From an uncultured Bacilli bacterium (GTDB taxonomy: Bacteria > Bacillota_I > Bacilli_A > RF39 > UBA660): 64,000 nucleotides of DNA. How positions within the stretch are numbered: the first letter of the stretch is position 1; each line of letters starts with the position of its first letter. The DNA is taken from positions 1 through 64,000 of the forward strand of contig CAKOXW010000003.1 in NCBI GenBank assembly GCA_934130375.1, in the 5' to 3' direction. Shown piece after piece: positions 41,518 to 50,334 of this stretch. The notes under the pieces are model-generated. The model was not told the DNA's origin, made no database searches, and saw nothing but the letters and a program-made list of their open reading frames with translations. A program made the position numbers and the translations under genes.

Positions 41518-43935
41518 TTAAAAATCAAATTCATCATCGATTATCACTTTTTCACTTAATGTAGGAGTATCTTCATCTTCTTCAATACCATCAAACATTC
41601 CGTAAACACTGGAATATTCTTTCTTTACCTCATCTTTCAGAGTAAAATCAGTATAATATTCTTGTCCACCATTAGTTTTTATAGTATTATCTTTCTTCAT
41701 CTTTTCAAGCAATCTTCTAACTTCGCTCTTGCTTTCATAGAAGCCTTTGTTGTTATCTTTACACCAGGCTCTATAAACTTCGAAGATTTTACCTTTCGTA
41801 CAATTATCTTTTATAGCAATACCTGGTATTCTTTCGATAACACACTCATTGTAGAATTTCAAGAATGAATTATTATCTACTTGATATTTTTGATTTGCTT
41901 CTAAGCATTTCTTAGGCATATCAAATACGTAATTATTTGATATTAATCTTTTTAAAGCGTGAATTGCTAAAGAAACTATATAATCTTTTTCTTCTAACAA
42001 GTGCTTTACAAGATTTCTATCTTGTTTTTCCACAGGAATAACATTATTACATTCAATAATTAGTATTCTGTTATATACCCAGTCTTCTTTATCTCCGCCA
42101 AACTTGGGTAATGCATTACAACAGAACCACATAAAGCCATTAAATGTGTATGAAAACCCATTTTTAAATTTCCTTTCCATATAAATAGAGTCCCCACCTG
42201 TTGCTTGTTTAAATACAGTTAATGCTGGAATAGTTATATACCCCATATCATTTGAACCTACTAATCTCTTATCAAGTAACTGAGATTTTCCAAACTTATC
42301 TTCTAACTGTTTTAAATCTATTTCACTGGTATTGTCTTCTCCCAAGAGATTTTTTAAAAATATCTTAATCTGACTTTTGCCAGTATCGCCTTTACCTACC
42401 ATAAATAATGCTTTTTTAGTTCTATAACCTTTAACATTACTTATGGTTAAGCCTATTATTTCTAATAATAATTGCTTTAATTCTTCATCTCCATCGGTTA
42501 AATCATTGATATAATTATCAAAATAATTTGTCTTTGGTTTTTCAACATTTTCAACATAATTGCATGGTATCCTAATCGATGAAAAATAATTTGGGGAATG
42601 TGGAGTTAACTCCATGGTATCTAAGTGAAGAATACCATTATTAAAATTAATGATATTTTCATCAGCATTTAATTCTTTCATCTTGATATACTTTAAATCA
42701 GAATATAATAATCTTCTAACTTCACTATATATCTTAGAACTTTGCAGTTCTAACGGAATTAAACTCTTTATAAGTCCGTTCATTTCATCATCGGACATTA
42801 ATTTATAGTACCCGTCTATATAATAATATCTTAAAACTCCCTCGGAAGCCTCGTTTCTAACAAAGATATAATCTAAGTTATTACGTATAAATTCTGCAAG
42901 TAAGGGACAAGATATTTTTCCATTTTCATTAATATATGGGCAGTTCTTGATAGTATTCTTATCAAGCCCTATATCTTCAACTTGCGATTGGACTACATCG
43001 AGATAGTTCTTAGATGGCTCTTGTAATTCCATCTTCATTATATTAACTATAAAATATTTAACCGCTTCTTTTCTTTCAAGTTTCTTTGTTGCCATAATAT
43101 AATCAATGATATTTCCATTAGTACCATCGTTTGTACTAAAGCACTTATATTTTTTGCTATCTTTAAAATATTTAAAGCAACCTTGATGTCCACATATAGG
43201 ACACGGTTCAAAACTAACAGTATTACCGCAGTCGTTATAGTTTGAACAGTCATCTTTAATAAATGACAATAAATCAAAGTTTTCTATTAATTTTTTTAAA
43301 TTGCTAGTGTTATTGTCATTTCTATTTTCCGATGAACTGTTGTTGCTTGATATATTATCTTTATCATTGTATAGACTTAGTAGACTATCCAATGAAACTC
43401 TTGCGTCAAGATCCAATAGTTTTACTTCTTGAATTTTCCCATTGGTTCCAAAGTATATTCTTCCTAAATTTTTACACGCTTCATCAGCATTTGTTAATTT
43501 TATTAAGGTTTCGATAGATTTTTCTATCTTATCTTCGTCTTGCGTTGGTTCATCCAACATAAACAATACACGAAACTTCGGTTTTTCTTTTGTATTATGA
43601 AAACTTTCATAGTAACCAAAAGGTTTTATCCCTTTTTCTCTTAACTTATCCATAGTTTCATCGATAGTTACAATATTATTATCACTACTATCAACATCAA
43701 TCGCGATAAGTTGTTGTTCTAACCAGTTATCGTTTTTTGTCCCTTTTTCAATTTTTTTAGGAAGTGCTGGCCAATAAGTATGACCATTACCAACCAACTC
43801 TAAGAACTCACCAATAGTTAGTTCTTTTATTGCTTCTTTTGTTTTGAAGAAATTTTGAATTTCTCCAATTTCTTTTCCTTGAGGTTTTTCTTCAAACGGT
43901 ACCTCGTCAACCATTATCATAAATTTGTCTTTCAT
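41518..43935 (-). CDS. phage/plasmid primase-helicase (P4/D5 type)
   Basis: An 805-aa protein. Residues 40-190 look like a primase-polymerase-type domain (FLELVGNGHTYWPALPKK, LIAIDVDSSD and FRVLFMLDEPT). A zinc motif, CPICGHQGCFKYFKDS, with C in KKYKCFST, follows near residue 245, as in CHC2 primases. Residues 440-720 are an SF3 helicase: Walker A GKGDTGKSQ, Walker B region LVGSNDMGYITI and the D5_N flank GLTISNVKGYRTKKALF. It replicates the excised element. AAAAGGAG precedes the ATG. A TGTAATTCGAATTACA palindrome lies in its promoter. Confidence 0.9.
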   Translation of the reverse strand: MKDKFMIMVDEVPFEEKPQGKEIGEIQNFFKTKEAIKELTIGEFLELVGNGHTYWPALPKKIEKGTKNDNWLEQQLIAIDVDSSDNNIVTIDETMDKLREKGIKPFGYYESFHNTKEKPKFRVLFMLDEPTQDEDKIEKSIETLIKLTNADEACKNLGRIYFGTNGKIQEVKLLDLDARVSLDSLLSLYNDKDNISSNNSSSENRNDNNTSNLKKLIENFDLLSFIKDDCSNYNDCGNTVSFEPCPICGHQGCFKYFKDSKKYKCFSTNDGTNGNIIDYIMATKKLERKEAVKYFIVNIMKMELQEPSKNYLDVVQSQVEDIGLDKNTIKNCPYINENGKISCPLLAEFIRNNLDYIFVRNEASEGVLRYYYIDGYYKLMSDDEMNGLIKSLIPLELQSSKIYSEVRRLLYSDLKYIKMKELNADENIINFNNGILHLDTMELTPHSPNYFSSIRIPCNYVENVEKPKTNYFDNYINDLTDGDEELKQLLLEIIGLTISNVKGYRTKKALFMVGKGDTGKSQIKIFLKNLLGEDNTSEIDLKQLEDKFGKSQLLDKRLVGSNDMGYITIPALTVFKQATGGDSIYMERKFKNGFSYTFNGFMWFCCNALPKFGGDKEDWVYNRILIIECNNVIPVEKQDRNLVKHLLEEKDYIVSLAIHALKRLISNNYVFDMPKKCLEANQKYQVDNNSFLKFYNECVIERIPGIAIKDNCTKGKIFEVYRAWCKDNNKGFYESKSEVRRLLEKMKKDNTIKTNGGQEYYTDFTLKDEVKKEYSSVYGMFDGIEEDEDTPTLSEKVIIDDEFDF

Positions 43936-43963
43936 ATTTTTTCTCCTTTTAAAATTTTTTCTA

Positions 43964-43979
43964 TGTAATTCGAATTACA
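43964..43979. promoter_or_regulatory. perfect 16-bp palindrome, candidate repressor operator
   Basis: TGTAATTCGAATTACA lies 29 bases upstream of the primase-helicase start and just downstream of a TATAAT on the minus strand (43992-43987). It is placed to block that promoter. The element's own XRE protein (46800-47048) is the obvious candidate to bind it. Confidence 0.55.
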
Positions 43980-44070
43980 GTTCCAATTATAAAAAAGAAA
44001 ATAAACAATTTCGAAACGCTAGAACTACCTATAATAAGGACAAATTAACACTTTAACCTTTAATTATAAG

Positions 44071-44088
44071 GAGAGAAAAAGTGAAAAA
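44071..44088 (+). repeat. 18-bp inverted repeat, left copy
   Basis: GAGAGAAAAAGTGAAAAA is exactly complementary to 45600-45617. The two copies flank the 44133-45587 gene. The inner AGAGAAAAAGTGAA occurs again at 50645-50658. Confidence 0.65.
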
Positions 44089-44132
44089 AATATAAAAATT
44101 AATGATATAATTATATCTAGGAGGTTTTATAG

Positions 44133-45587
44133 ATGGCTAAAAAGAGATTATATATAGATAATATTCCAAGATTTGAGGAGTATGATTTAATTGATTTAAA
44201 TCAAGATGTTGCTGAATTCTTAATTAAAGTTAATGAAGATAAAGAAAAAATTTATCGCGGAGTTCGTGTTCCTGATAATATGTATATAATAGGAAAAAAT
44301 CAACTAGAATACATCGAATATTTAGATGTCGCTGATTTTAAAAAAGACTATTTAAAACTTGGTAAAGATTTATTTAATCTATGTATATCAAAAAATAATA
44401 TAGAATTTGATAATTCCTATAAACTAGATGATAAAGATATATATCTAAAATATATTTGTAGTGATTATGATTATCAATTTGAAGCCCACAAAAAATATAA
44501 GGAAGATTTTGACAACATATACGATTTTAAGAATGAGGTAGAAATATTTTTTTATAACACTGTTTATGAAGAACGTGTTGTTATTTTTATTGATACTCTC
44601 GATAGAATAGTTAATATATTAATAAGTATTTATGCAGCAAAAAATATAAATATAAAAAAGTATTTAGATAGAATAGATAAAGAAGTACTAAGTAGAATGT
44701 CAAAATGTATTACAATGTTAGAAAAAGAAAATAGTAAACTTATATCTAGTGAAATAGATAAAATAAACGTTGAACTACAAAATATACTAATTGAACTAGA
44801 AAGTGTCGGAACAAATGAAGTTAATATAAGAAGAAAAATATCTACTTCTAGTCGTAAGAATATAGATGAGATAACTAATATAGATTTTAAAAACAAGGTA
44901 AATGAATGTCCTATCAAAATAAAATTTACTTACAATCAGTTTAAAGATTTAAAAAGAATAATTAAAAAATGGCTAAAAAAATATGGTTTTCCATACTATG
45001 TATCTACTGATGATGAAGATGATTACATACAAAAAATACACGAAAGGCTTGATTTAAAGGATAATGAAAATGCAGTACCGTGTGATATACTAATAAATAA
45101 TAGTATCTATAGCTATATACTTTATGATGTTCTTGTTAATAAAAATAAATCAAATGAGGTAATTAGAAAATTATTTGATTTAAAAAATAATAAAAAAATA
45201 AATAATAAAAATTTTTTCTCTTTAAGAGATGATTATTTATATTATACCAATATTAATAGTGCAAAATTATTTGACTATAAAAGTTCTTATACGGATGATG
45301 ATGTAGCAGATAAAAAAGATTTAAGAGAAGATAACGATTTTGCACATAAAGGCGATGACGGCTGGTACAAAGATAGGATATTTAATAATCTATGTATTGC
45401 TTTTAATATTAAACTTAAAAATGATACTCTATATGAAACTCCAAATAGCAAAGATAGACAATGTCCTATTTGTAAAAAATGGTTTACCGTTAATAAAAAA
45501 TATAGAACTTATTGTAGTAATAAATGTAAAAAGAAAGGTAAAAGAGAAAAAGAGAAAGAATATAAAAGAAAACAGAGAAAAAAATAA
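44133..45587 (+). CDS. hypothetical protein with a C-terminal CGNR-like zinc finger
   Basis: A 484-aa protein. The N-terminal 420 residues are helical and unrecognised. The C-terminus has CPICKKWFTV, then YCSNKCKKKG followed by a very basic tail (KREKEKEYKRKQRKK), like the treble-clef finger of CGNR-type proteins that bind DNA or RNA. AGGAGG lies eleven bases before the ATG, and TATAAT is at 44106. It is the only plus-strand gene in the left half of the element and is enclosed by an 18-bp inverted repeat. It may be a regulator or a defence or accessory gene; no function can be assigned. Confidence 0.65.
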   Translation: MAKKRLYIDNIPRFEEYDLIDLNQDVAEFLIKVNEDKEKIYRGVRVPDNMYIIGKNQLEYIEYLDVADFKKDYLKLGKDLFNLCISKNNIEFDNSYKLDDKDIYLKYICSDYDYQFEAHKKYKEDFDNIYDFKNEVEIFFYNTVYEERVVIFIDTLDRIVNILISIYAAKNINIKKYLDRIDKEVLSRMSKCITMLEKENSKLISSEIDKINVELQNILIELESVGTNEVNIRRKISTSSRKNIDEITNIDFKNKVNECPIKIKFTYNQFKDLKRIIKKWLKKYGFPYYVSTDDEDDYIQKIHERLDLKDNENAVPCDILINNSIYSYILYDVLVNKNKSNEVIRKLFDLKNNKKINNKNFFSLRDDYLYYTNINSAKLFDYKSSYTDDDVADKKDLREDNDFAHKGDDGWYKDRIFNNLCIAFNIKLKNDTLYETPNSKDRQCPICKKWFTVNKKYRTYCSNKCKKKGKREKEKEYKRKQRKK

Positions 45588-45599
45588 AATTCTAAAAAC

Positions 45600-45617
45600 T
45601 TTTTCACTTTTTCTCTC
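45600..45617 (+). repeat. 18-bp inverted repeat, right copy
   Basis: TTTTTCACTTTTTCTCTC, exact reverse complement of 44071-44088, starting 12 bases after the stop codon of the enclosed gene. Confidence 0.65.
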
Positions 45618-45643
45618 AGAGTTATATTTATAACTCTTTTTTA
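45618..45643 (+). terminator. terminator of the 44133 gene
   Basis: AGAGTTAT (45618-45625), loop ATTT, ATAACTCT (45630-45637), then TTTTTT. The stem is perfect. Confidence 0.85.
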
Positions 45644-45658
45644 TTGTATTTATTTAAG

Positions 45659-45733
45659 TTTTAACACGTGAGTAATATCTAATTAGTGTAATTGATGTAG
45701 TAATGATGAATAACTTAAAATAACGTGTTAAAA
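45659..45733. repeat. 10-bp inverted repeat with a 55-base spacer in the 45588-45894 gap
   Basis: TTTTAACACG (45659-45668) and CGTGTTAAAA (45724-45733) are perfect complements. The gap is about 300 bases in all and has no other gene. It also holds GGTATCACGTA near 45816, an 11-mer found again near 50713 close to the right end of the element. The repeat may be two operator half-sites in the promoter of the 45895 gene. Confidence 0.45.
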
Positions 45734-45894
45734 TCATTTATTTTTATATGATGTAAAATTGTTTTTATTTATATATTTAAGTGTATAAAGAATTATATGT
45801 TATCGTAAATTATTAGGTATCACGTAATATAAGGGTTTACTTAATGTAATTGGACGATAAATTATATAATTTGTTAGTTTATGAGGAGTTAATT

Positions 45895-46425
45895 ATGTTA
45901 TTGTATAATGGAAGTAGATATGTTAAAGGTAATGTATTTTTAGATAGTAGAGGTAATAAACTGACTTTTGATAAGAATACTAAGAAAGATAAAATATTTA
46001 TTACTGAAAAAGGAGTTAGAATTTGTTTAACTGAAAATCAAGTAAAGAAATTAAAATTTTCATCTGATTATAATTTCTATAATGTAGAAGATATTCCTAA
46101 AATAACTGTTGTATCTATTAAGTATGATGGTGCTAGTGATCCGTTGAGGATGTCTTCTAACGCTATTGAAAACTTTGATATTAGTACCTATCCTATGTAT
46201 GATGAAGATAATAAATATATTACTGGTTATTTAGTAGTCTATATTGGAAAAGTTAGTTTAGGATTATATAATTTAGATTTTATAACTAAAGAAGATAAAG
46301 TTGGAATATTAGAAGTATTTTATGAAGATTTAACTAAAGATGTATATAATATAACTAGGTATTCTCCTTTTATTCATATAGTTAATGATATCTACTTATG
46401 TGTATTTACTGGTATAAGGAAATAA
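45895..46425 (+). CDS. hypothetical element protein, 176 aa
   Basis: The ATG at 45895 follows GAGGAGTTAATT; an in-frame TTG at 45850 has no ribosome binding site. The protein is mostly beta-strands (MLLYNGSRYVKGNVFLDSRG, KIFITEKGVRICLT and VVYIGKVSLGLYNLDFI) and ends ICLCVFTGIRK-like. I do not recognise a family. It is in the plus-strand half of the element and may be expressed with the next gene, 63 bases on. Confidence 0.55.
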   Translation: MLLYNGSRYVKGNVFLDSRGNKLTFDKNTKKDKIFITEKGVRICLTENQVKKLKFSSDYNFYNVEDIPKITVVSIKYDGASDPLRMSSNAIENFDISTYPMYDEDNKYITGYLVVYIGKVSLGLYNLDFITKEDKVGILEVFYEDLTKDVYNITRYSPFIHIVNDIYLCVFTGIRK

Positions 46426-46488
46426 TTATTTTGTAGTATGTTGATATTTGACTCATTTTGTTAGAAAATGTAACTGAGTGAGGTATAT

Positions 46489-46782
46489 ATGAATAAAAAA
46501 CTTAGTTATAATAAAAGAATTGATTTATATTATAAAGATTATGATAAATACTTACTTGAAATAATAAAAGAAACTATTCCTAGACAACTTGTATCACTTT
46601 ATAATAATAATTTAATACTTAAACAAGAAACTTTAAAGCAGTGTATAGGTTCTATTATCGATGTATTTAACTTTAAATTTGATTTTAGTGATATAAGAAA
46701 AGATGTAGAAAAAATATTAAGAGATAAATATAGGTTTATAATTGTAAATGATGAACCTTTGATTATGGAAAGTATAAAATAA
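46489..46782 (+). CDS. hypothetical element protein, 97 aa
   Basis: A small helical protein, MNKKLSYNKRIDLYYKDYDK at the N-terminus and IRKDVEKILRDKYRFIIVND near the end. GAGGTATAT lies before the ATG. It ends in the terminator shared with the convergent XRE gene. The function is unknown. Confidence 0.55.
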   Translation: MNKKLSYNKRIDLYYKDYDKYLLEIIKETIPRQLVSLYNNNLILKQETLKQCIGSIIDVFNFKFDFSDIRKDVEKILRDKYRFIIVNDEPLIMESIK

Positions 46783-46806
46783 AAATGACTATCGATTAGT
46801 CATTTT
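46782..46806. terminator. bidirectional terminator
   Basis: AAAATGACTA (46782-46791) pairs with TAGTCATTTT (46797-46806), with A- and T-rich flanks on both sides. It separates the 46489 gene from the convergent XRE gene. Confidence 0.8.
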
Positions 46807-47048
46807 GTTTTTTGTATTAAATCATCTAATTTAACATCTAAAGCAACTGATATTTTATAAAAGGTATCTACACTGAAGTTATATGCTACCTTTTCACTTT
46901 CTATCTGTCTAATAAAATCGTGTGATAAATCAACCATTTCTGATAATTCCATTGCTGTTATACCTTTTAATTTACGATATTTTTTAATGTTTTTACGAAT
47001 AGTATTATATATATCACTATCAAATTTTAATTTATCTTTCTTTTTCAT
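46800..47048 (-). CDS. XRE-family repressor of the element
   Basis: An 82-aa protein consisting almost only of an HTH_3 domain: IRKNIKKYRKLKGITAMELS, then EMVDLSHDFIRQIESEKVAY and FYKISVALDVKLDDLI. It is the size and type of phage or ICE lysogeny repressors. It is divergent from the 47160 RNA promoter, where TACTAA-CA-TTAGTA overlaps the -35 flank. It probably represses the element's replication and excision genes; how it would be relieved in the mother cell is unknown. Confidence 0.8.
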   Translation of the reverse strand: MKKKDKLKFDSDIYNTIRKNIKKYRKLKGITAMELSEMVDLSHDFIRQIESEKVAYNFSVDTFYKISVALDVKLDDLIQKTK

Positions 47049-47110
47049 AGTAATCGATATCTCCTACATTTAATTGTAGAGTAATGCCTCACAAAAGTAT
47101 GTTAGGTAAC

Positions 47111-47124
47111 TACTAACATTAGTA
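47111..47124. promoter_or_regulatory. 14-bp dyad next to the -35 box of the RNA promoter
   Basis: TACTAACATTAGTA has perfect 6-bp arms and ends at the base before TTGACA at 47125-47130. It is a candidate operator for the divergent XRE protein. Confidence 0.5.
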
Positions 47125-47154
47125 TTGACATTTTTTGTAGAAATATGTTACAAT
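47125..47154 (+). promoter_or_regulatory. promoter with extended -10 upstream of the candidate RNA
   Basis: TTGACA at 47125-47130 and TACAAT at 47149-47154 are 18 bases apart, with TGT directly before the -10 box. The start is expected near 47160. Confidence 0.65.
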
Positions 47155-47159
47155 TATGG

Positions 47160-47288
47160 TGTCGGTAAGAAGTACTTATATCCGACATTGTTGTAAAGTG
47201 TTGGTTTATTAATGTAGTATAGAAGTATGTAGTTTTAGAACCAACATAGCAGTATCGGAACACAGTAGTACTTCTGTGTTCTTTTTTA
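47160..47288 (+). ncRNA. candidate three-hairpin RNA or leader of the element
   Basis: Hairpin 1: TGTCGG (47160-47165) with CCGACA (47182-47187), extended inside by TAAG with CTTA. Hairpin 2: TGTTGGTT (47199-47206) with AACCAACA (47239-47246) around a 32-nt loop. Hairpin 3: GAACACAG (47258-47265) with CTGTGTTC (47274-47281) followed by TTTTTT, a strong terminator. Hairpins 1 and 3 both present the self-complementary AGTACT in or at their loops, which could allow kissing or dimer contacts. It matches no riboswitch I know. It lies 41 bases before the 47329 gene, so it may be a terminating leader or an independent RNA. Confidence 0.55.
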
Positions 47289-47328
47289 TTTAATAAAGGA
47301 TAATGTGTTTTAAATAATGGAGTGATAA

Positions 47329-48894
47329 ATGATTATGAATAAGATTAAAAATTTTAAAAGTAAACACAGATATATATTTGCTTTTATAGTAGTTTTTACT
47401 TTATGGTTATTCATTACGTTGATGGCAGTTGTATTTAGTAATTATGATAGTGTATTTAATAACCTATTTAGTAAAGAAAGTAAAATAAATTATGAAGAAA
47501 AATATAGAAGTTCTTCTAATGATACCTGGGTAGAATTTTATAAATATGGAACTTGTGTAAGAAAAGTTGATGGATTTGATTCATGTAAATACAAAATAAA
47601 AGGAAAAGAAATTATTGCTGAAGAAGAAAATAACTTGTTAGGTTTAAAAACTCACATTGATATTCACTATGAGATTATTGACAAAGAAAATATAAAAATG
47701 ACGTCTATGTGTGTTCATGATTATATAAATCCAGATTCGATATATTGCCAAAATGAAAAAGAAATTAATCTATCATTTTCTTTAAATAATAATTATGATA
47801 ATGATAAAAATGATATTGAAAATACAGAAACTAAGTCTGAAGTTGAGGAATATCAATTTGGCTTTTATGATCTTTATACCAACGGAAGTAGATATGCATC
47901 TATTAGATTTTCTGAAAATGGTGTGTGCTATACAAATTTCAGTAGTTTTAATGATAGTACAAATCCATCTGGAGTAATGCGTTATACAACGAAATATATT
48001 AACAATTCCTGTACCTATGAAAAAACGATGGACAGAAAACTTAAAATATACGATAACACAATCATTGTACGAACAGCAACTTCGGGTGGTAAAACAATGA
48101 ATATGGGAAATTCTAGGGTAGCAACTGAACCTATAGAAGTAGAATTTGATGAGAATTATGAAAAATTAGAAATAATTAATGGTAGTTTTATTTATTCTGG
48201 AAGTCCCGCATTTTTGACATTTGAAGTGGGTAAAAACGTTAGTAAAAATAATGAAGAGAATGCAGATAATAGTTTTATAAATGAACCAGGTAATGTTAGT
48301 AATAATGTTGATAACGATAAGTATAATGATATAGATAATAATACAAGTAATGACACAAATAATAATACAAAATATAAGTATAGATATAGAGATAAAAAAC
48401 AGGTTATTAGTTACGGAAATTGGAGTGAGTGGCAAGAGCAAAAAATTGAAAAAAACGATAGTATTGAGGTAGAAACAAGAGTGGTTGACAAGCAACAAAC
48501 TAAAACAATTTATATTTATTATCATTACGTATGTCCTACTCCAACACAGCTTGCACCACAAGGTAATGCTACCCCGTATTCCACTGAGTGTGCTGATGAA
48601 TATTATGAAACTATTGAAAGTGATTACGAATATAAGAAAAAAGGCGGAAGTGGAAGTTGCAATTATTCTTATGGTGGCTACTATGATTATAAAAAATATA
48701 ATGGGCCTTATAAAAAAGAAAACTGTTGGTTTAGTTCTGATTCGAGAGAAGAAAAAGGAGACACAGTATCGGTTACTGAATACCGATATAGGGATAAATA
48801 TTTAAGCCATGAATGGGGAGACTGGAGTGGCTGGTCTACTAAAAAAGTCGATAGTACTGATAATAGACAGGTAGAAGAAAGGATAGTTAATTAA
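47329..48894 (+). CDS. membrane-anchored surface protein with two TSP1-like Trp repeats
   Basis: A 521-aa protein. One membrane helix at residues 15-38 (YIFAFIVVFTLWLFITLMAV) puts the rest outside. The middle holds beta-rich segments and an Asn/Asp linker (about 315-345). The C-terminal third has two copies of Y-R-Y-R-D-K followed by W-S-x-W (YGNWSEWQEQK at about 365 and WGDWSGWSTKK near 510), reminiscent of thrombospondin type 1 Trp repeats, separated by a Cys-rich loop. GGAGTGAT precedes the first ATG. It pairs with the next gene, 23 bases later. It may expose an adhesion domain. Confidence 0.65.
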   Translation: MIMNKIKNFKSKHRYIFAFIVVFTLWLFITLMAVVFSNYDSVFNNLFSKESKINYEEKYRSSSNDTWVEFYKYGTCVRKVDGFDSCKYKIKGKEIIAEEENNLLGLKTHIDIHYEIIDKENIKMTSMCVHDYINPDSIYCQNEKEINLSFSLNNNYDNDKNDIENTETKSEVEEYQFGFYDLYTNGSRYASIRFSENGVCYTNFSSFNDSTNPSGVMRYTTKYINNSCTYEKTMDRKLKIYDNTIIVRTATSGGKTMNMGNSRVATEPIEVEFDENYEKLEIINGSFIYSGSPAFLTFEVGKNVSKNNEENADNSFINEPGNVSNNVDNDKYNDIDNNTSNDTNNNTKYKYRYRDKKQVISYGNWSEWQEQKIEKNDSIEVETRVVDKQQTKTIYIYYHYVCPTPTQLAPQGNATPYSTECADEYYETIESDYEYKKKGGSGSCNYSYGGYYDYKKYNGPYKKENCWFSSDSREEKGDTVSVTEYRYRDKYLSHEWGDWSGWSTKKVDSTDNRQVEERIVN

Positions 48895-48917
48895 ATATTA
48901 GTAAGGAGTGATGTTAA

Positions 48918-50246
48918 ATGAATAAGAAAGAAGTTAATAAAACAAATGGTAAAAAGAAGAAGTTATTTATAATAATTATATTGATAGTTTCAATACCTCT
49001 ACTATTATTCTTTGGTTATCGTTTCATCGGTAATAAAATAGATGAAGCAAATACTAAGAAATTTAGTGGTATCATTAACGAGGTTTCTAAGGAACGCACT
49101 GATTATGTATTTGTTGAAATCAATCCATCATTTGTGTTTACTGTAAGAGATAATAAAGTAAGTGATGTTGCTTGCTTGAATGATGACTGTATAAGTATTT
49201 ATAATGATATAGATGTTAAAGGTAAAAATCTAAATGATAGTATTGATAATATTTATAATACTTCAAAAGAAAAAGGTTTTGATACTTCAAATGGTGTTAA
49301 AGTTAAGACTTCTGATAATGTAAGTATTAAGAGTAAAGATTATATTACTATTGAATATATTGATGCTACTAAAGAAAAGGAACTTCTAAACGAAGTTAAA
49401 AACAATGAAGAAATCAAGAATGTTAGTAATGATGATTATTATTCTAAGTTATGGAGTGAATTAAAAAAAGATAAAGATTATGGAAATGTTTATACTTGTA
49501 ATATGAATAATAAAGAATTAGAGTGTTATATTACATTAGAAACTGGTATTAATAATGATAGTGATTATGATAGGATAGATCGTCTTCAAGATACGTTATC
49601 AGGATCCTATACTAGTATAATGAATACATTAAAGAAGTTTAACTATAATGTTGATGGTTCTAAGGTTATAATAAATGGAATTAAGTTTGGGTATGTTCCA
49701 TTATTTACTAATAACGTAGAAGGAAAAATTACTAAATATAAAAACGTTCTAGTAGCTGAAATAATAGATAAATTAGATAATAAAATATGTGAAAGAGGTT
49801 ACGCTGACTATCGTGATGGTAAGTGTGAAGTAATGGATGGTACTTATATAATAGCACTTGATAAGTTAAATTTAGTTAGGTCTAATATATTATCAGATAA
49901 TATTATTGAGTGGAGAATGGGTGCTACTGAGATGATAATGAGACGTTATAATGTTATGTGGGGTTTTGAGAAAGAACAAGAAGAACTAGAAAAAGAGCGA
50001 GTGAGAAAAATTAAAGATTTTATTTCACAATCCAAAAGTAAAGGATATTATTGCTGTAATAATGGAAGTTATTATCTAAGTGAATCTGGTTGTCATTGGT
50101 GTTCTGATAATGATTTTAATAGTTTAAAAGATACGGAAATTATGGTTTGTCATATATCAAATGTTGTGGTAGATGTCTATGGCGATGGACAGGCTCATGA
50201 GGAGTCTTCTTGTAGTTCAGTATATCAAGCTTGGGGTATAGAATAA
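48918..50246 (+). CDS. membrane protein with an RsgI-like extracytoplasmic domain
   Basis: A 442-aa protein. After a Lys-rich start comes one membrane helix (LFIIIILIVSIPLLLFFGY, about residues 17-36). Residues 55-130 (YVFVEINPSFVFTVRDNKV, then SDVACLNDD and DIDVKGKNLNDSIDNIYN) match the pattern of the outer domain of RsgI anti-sigma factors (V-x-x-D-I-N-P-S-x-x-x). The N-terminal sigma-binding part of RsgI is missing. Later Cys pairs (YCCNNGSYYLSESGCHWC) suggest disulfides. AAGGAGTGATGTTAA precedes the ATG. It may sense a surface signal with the preceding protein; this is inference. Confidence 0.65.
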   Translation: MNKKEVNKTNGKKKKLFIIIILIVSIPLLLFFGYRFIGNKIDEANTKKFSGIINEVSKERTDYVFVEINPSFVFTVRDNKVSDVACLNDDCISIYNDIDVKGKNLNDSIDNIYNTSKEKGFDTSNGVKVKTSDNVSIKSKDYITIEYIDATKEKELLNEVKNNEEIKNVSNDDYYSKLWSELKKDKDYGNVYTCNMNNKELECYITLETGINNDSDYDRIDRLQDTLSGSYTSIMNTLKKFNYNVDGSKVIINGIKFGYVPLFTNNVEGKITKYKNVLVAEIIDKLDNKICERGYADYRDGKCEVMDGTYIIALDKLNLVRSNILSDNIIEWRMGATEMIMRRYNVMWGFEKEQEELEKERVRKIKDFISQSKSKGYYCCNNGSYYLSESGCHWCSDNDFNSLKDTEIMVCHISNVVVDVYGDGQAHEESSCSSVYQAWGIE

Positions 50247-50334
50247 CTATTTAAAAGATGATGATGTTAATCATTATCTTTTTTGTTGAAATTAATTATT
50301 TTTTATTAGAAAGTATTCTCTAGAGGTGATAAAT

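Noticed and set aside
41270..41530. Sigma-E or sigma-K promoter for the integrase
   Set aside because: Several A/T hexamers can be forced to fit, none convincingly; control of the integrase is left open.
47160..47288. Known riboswitch classes (T-box, SAM, preQ1, TPP) for the element leader
   Set aside because: No conserved core motif of these classes is visible.
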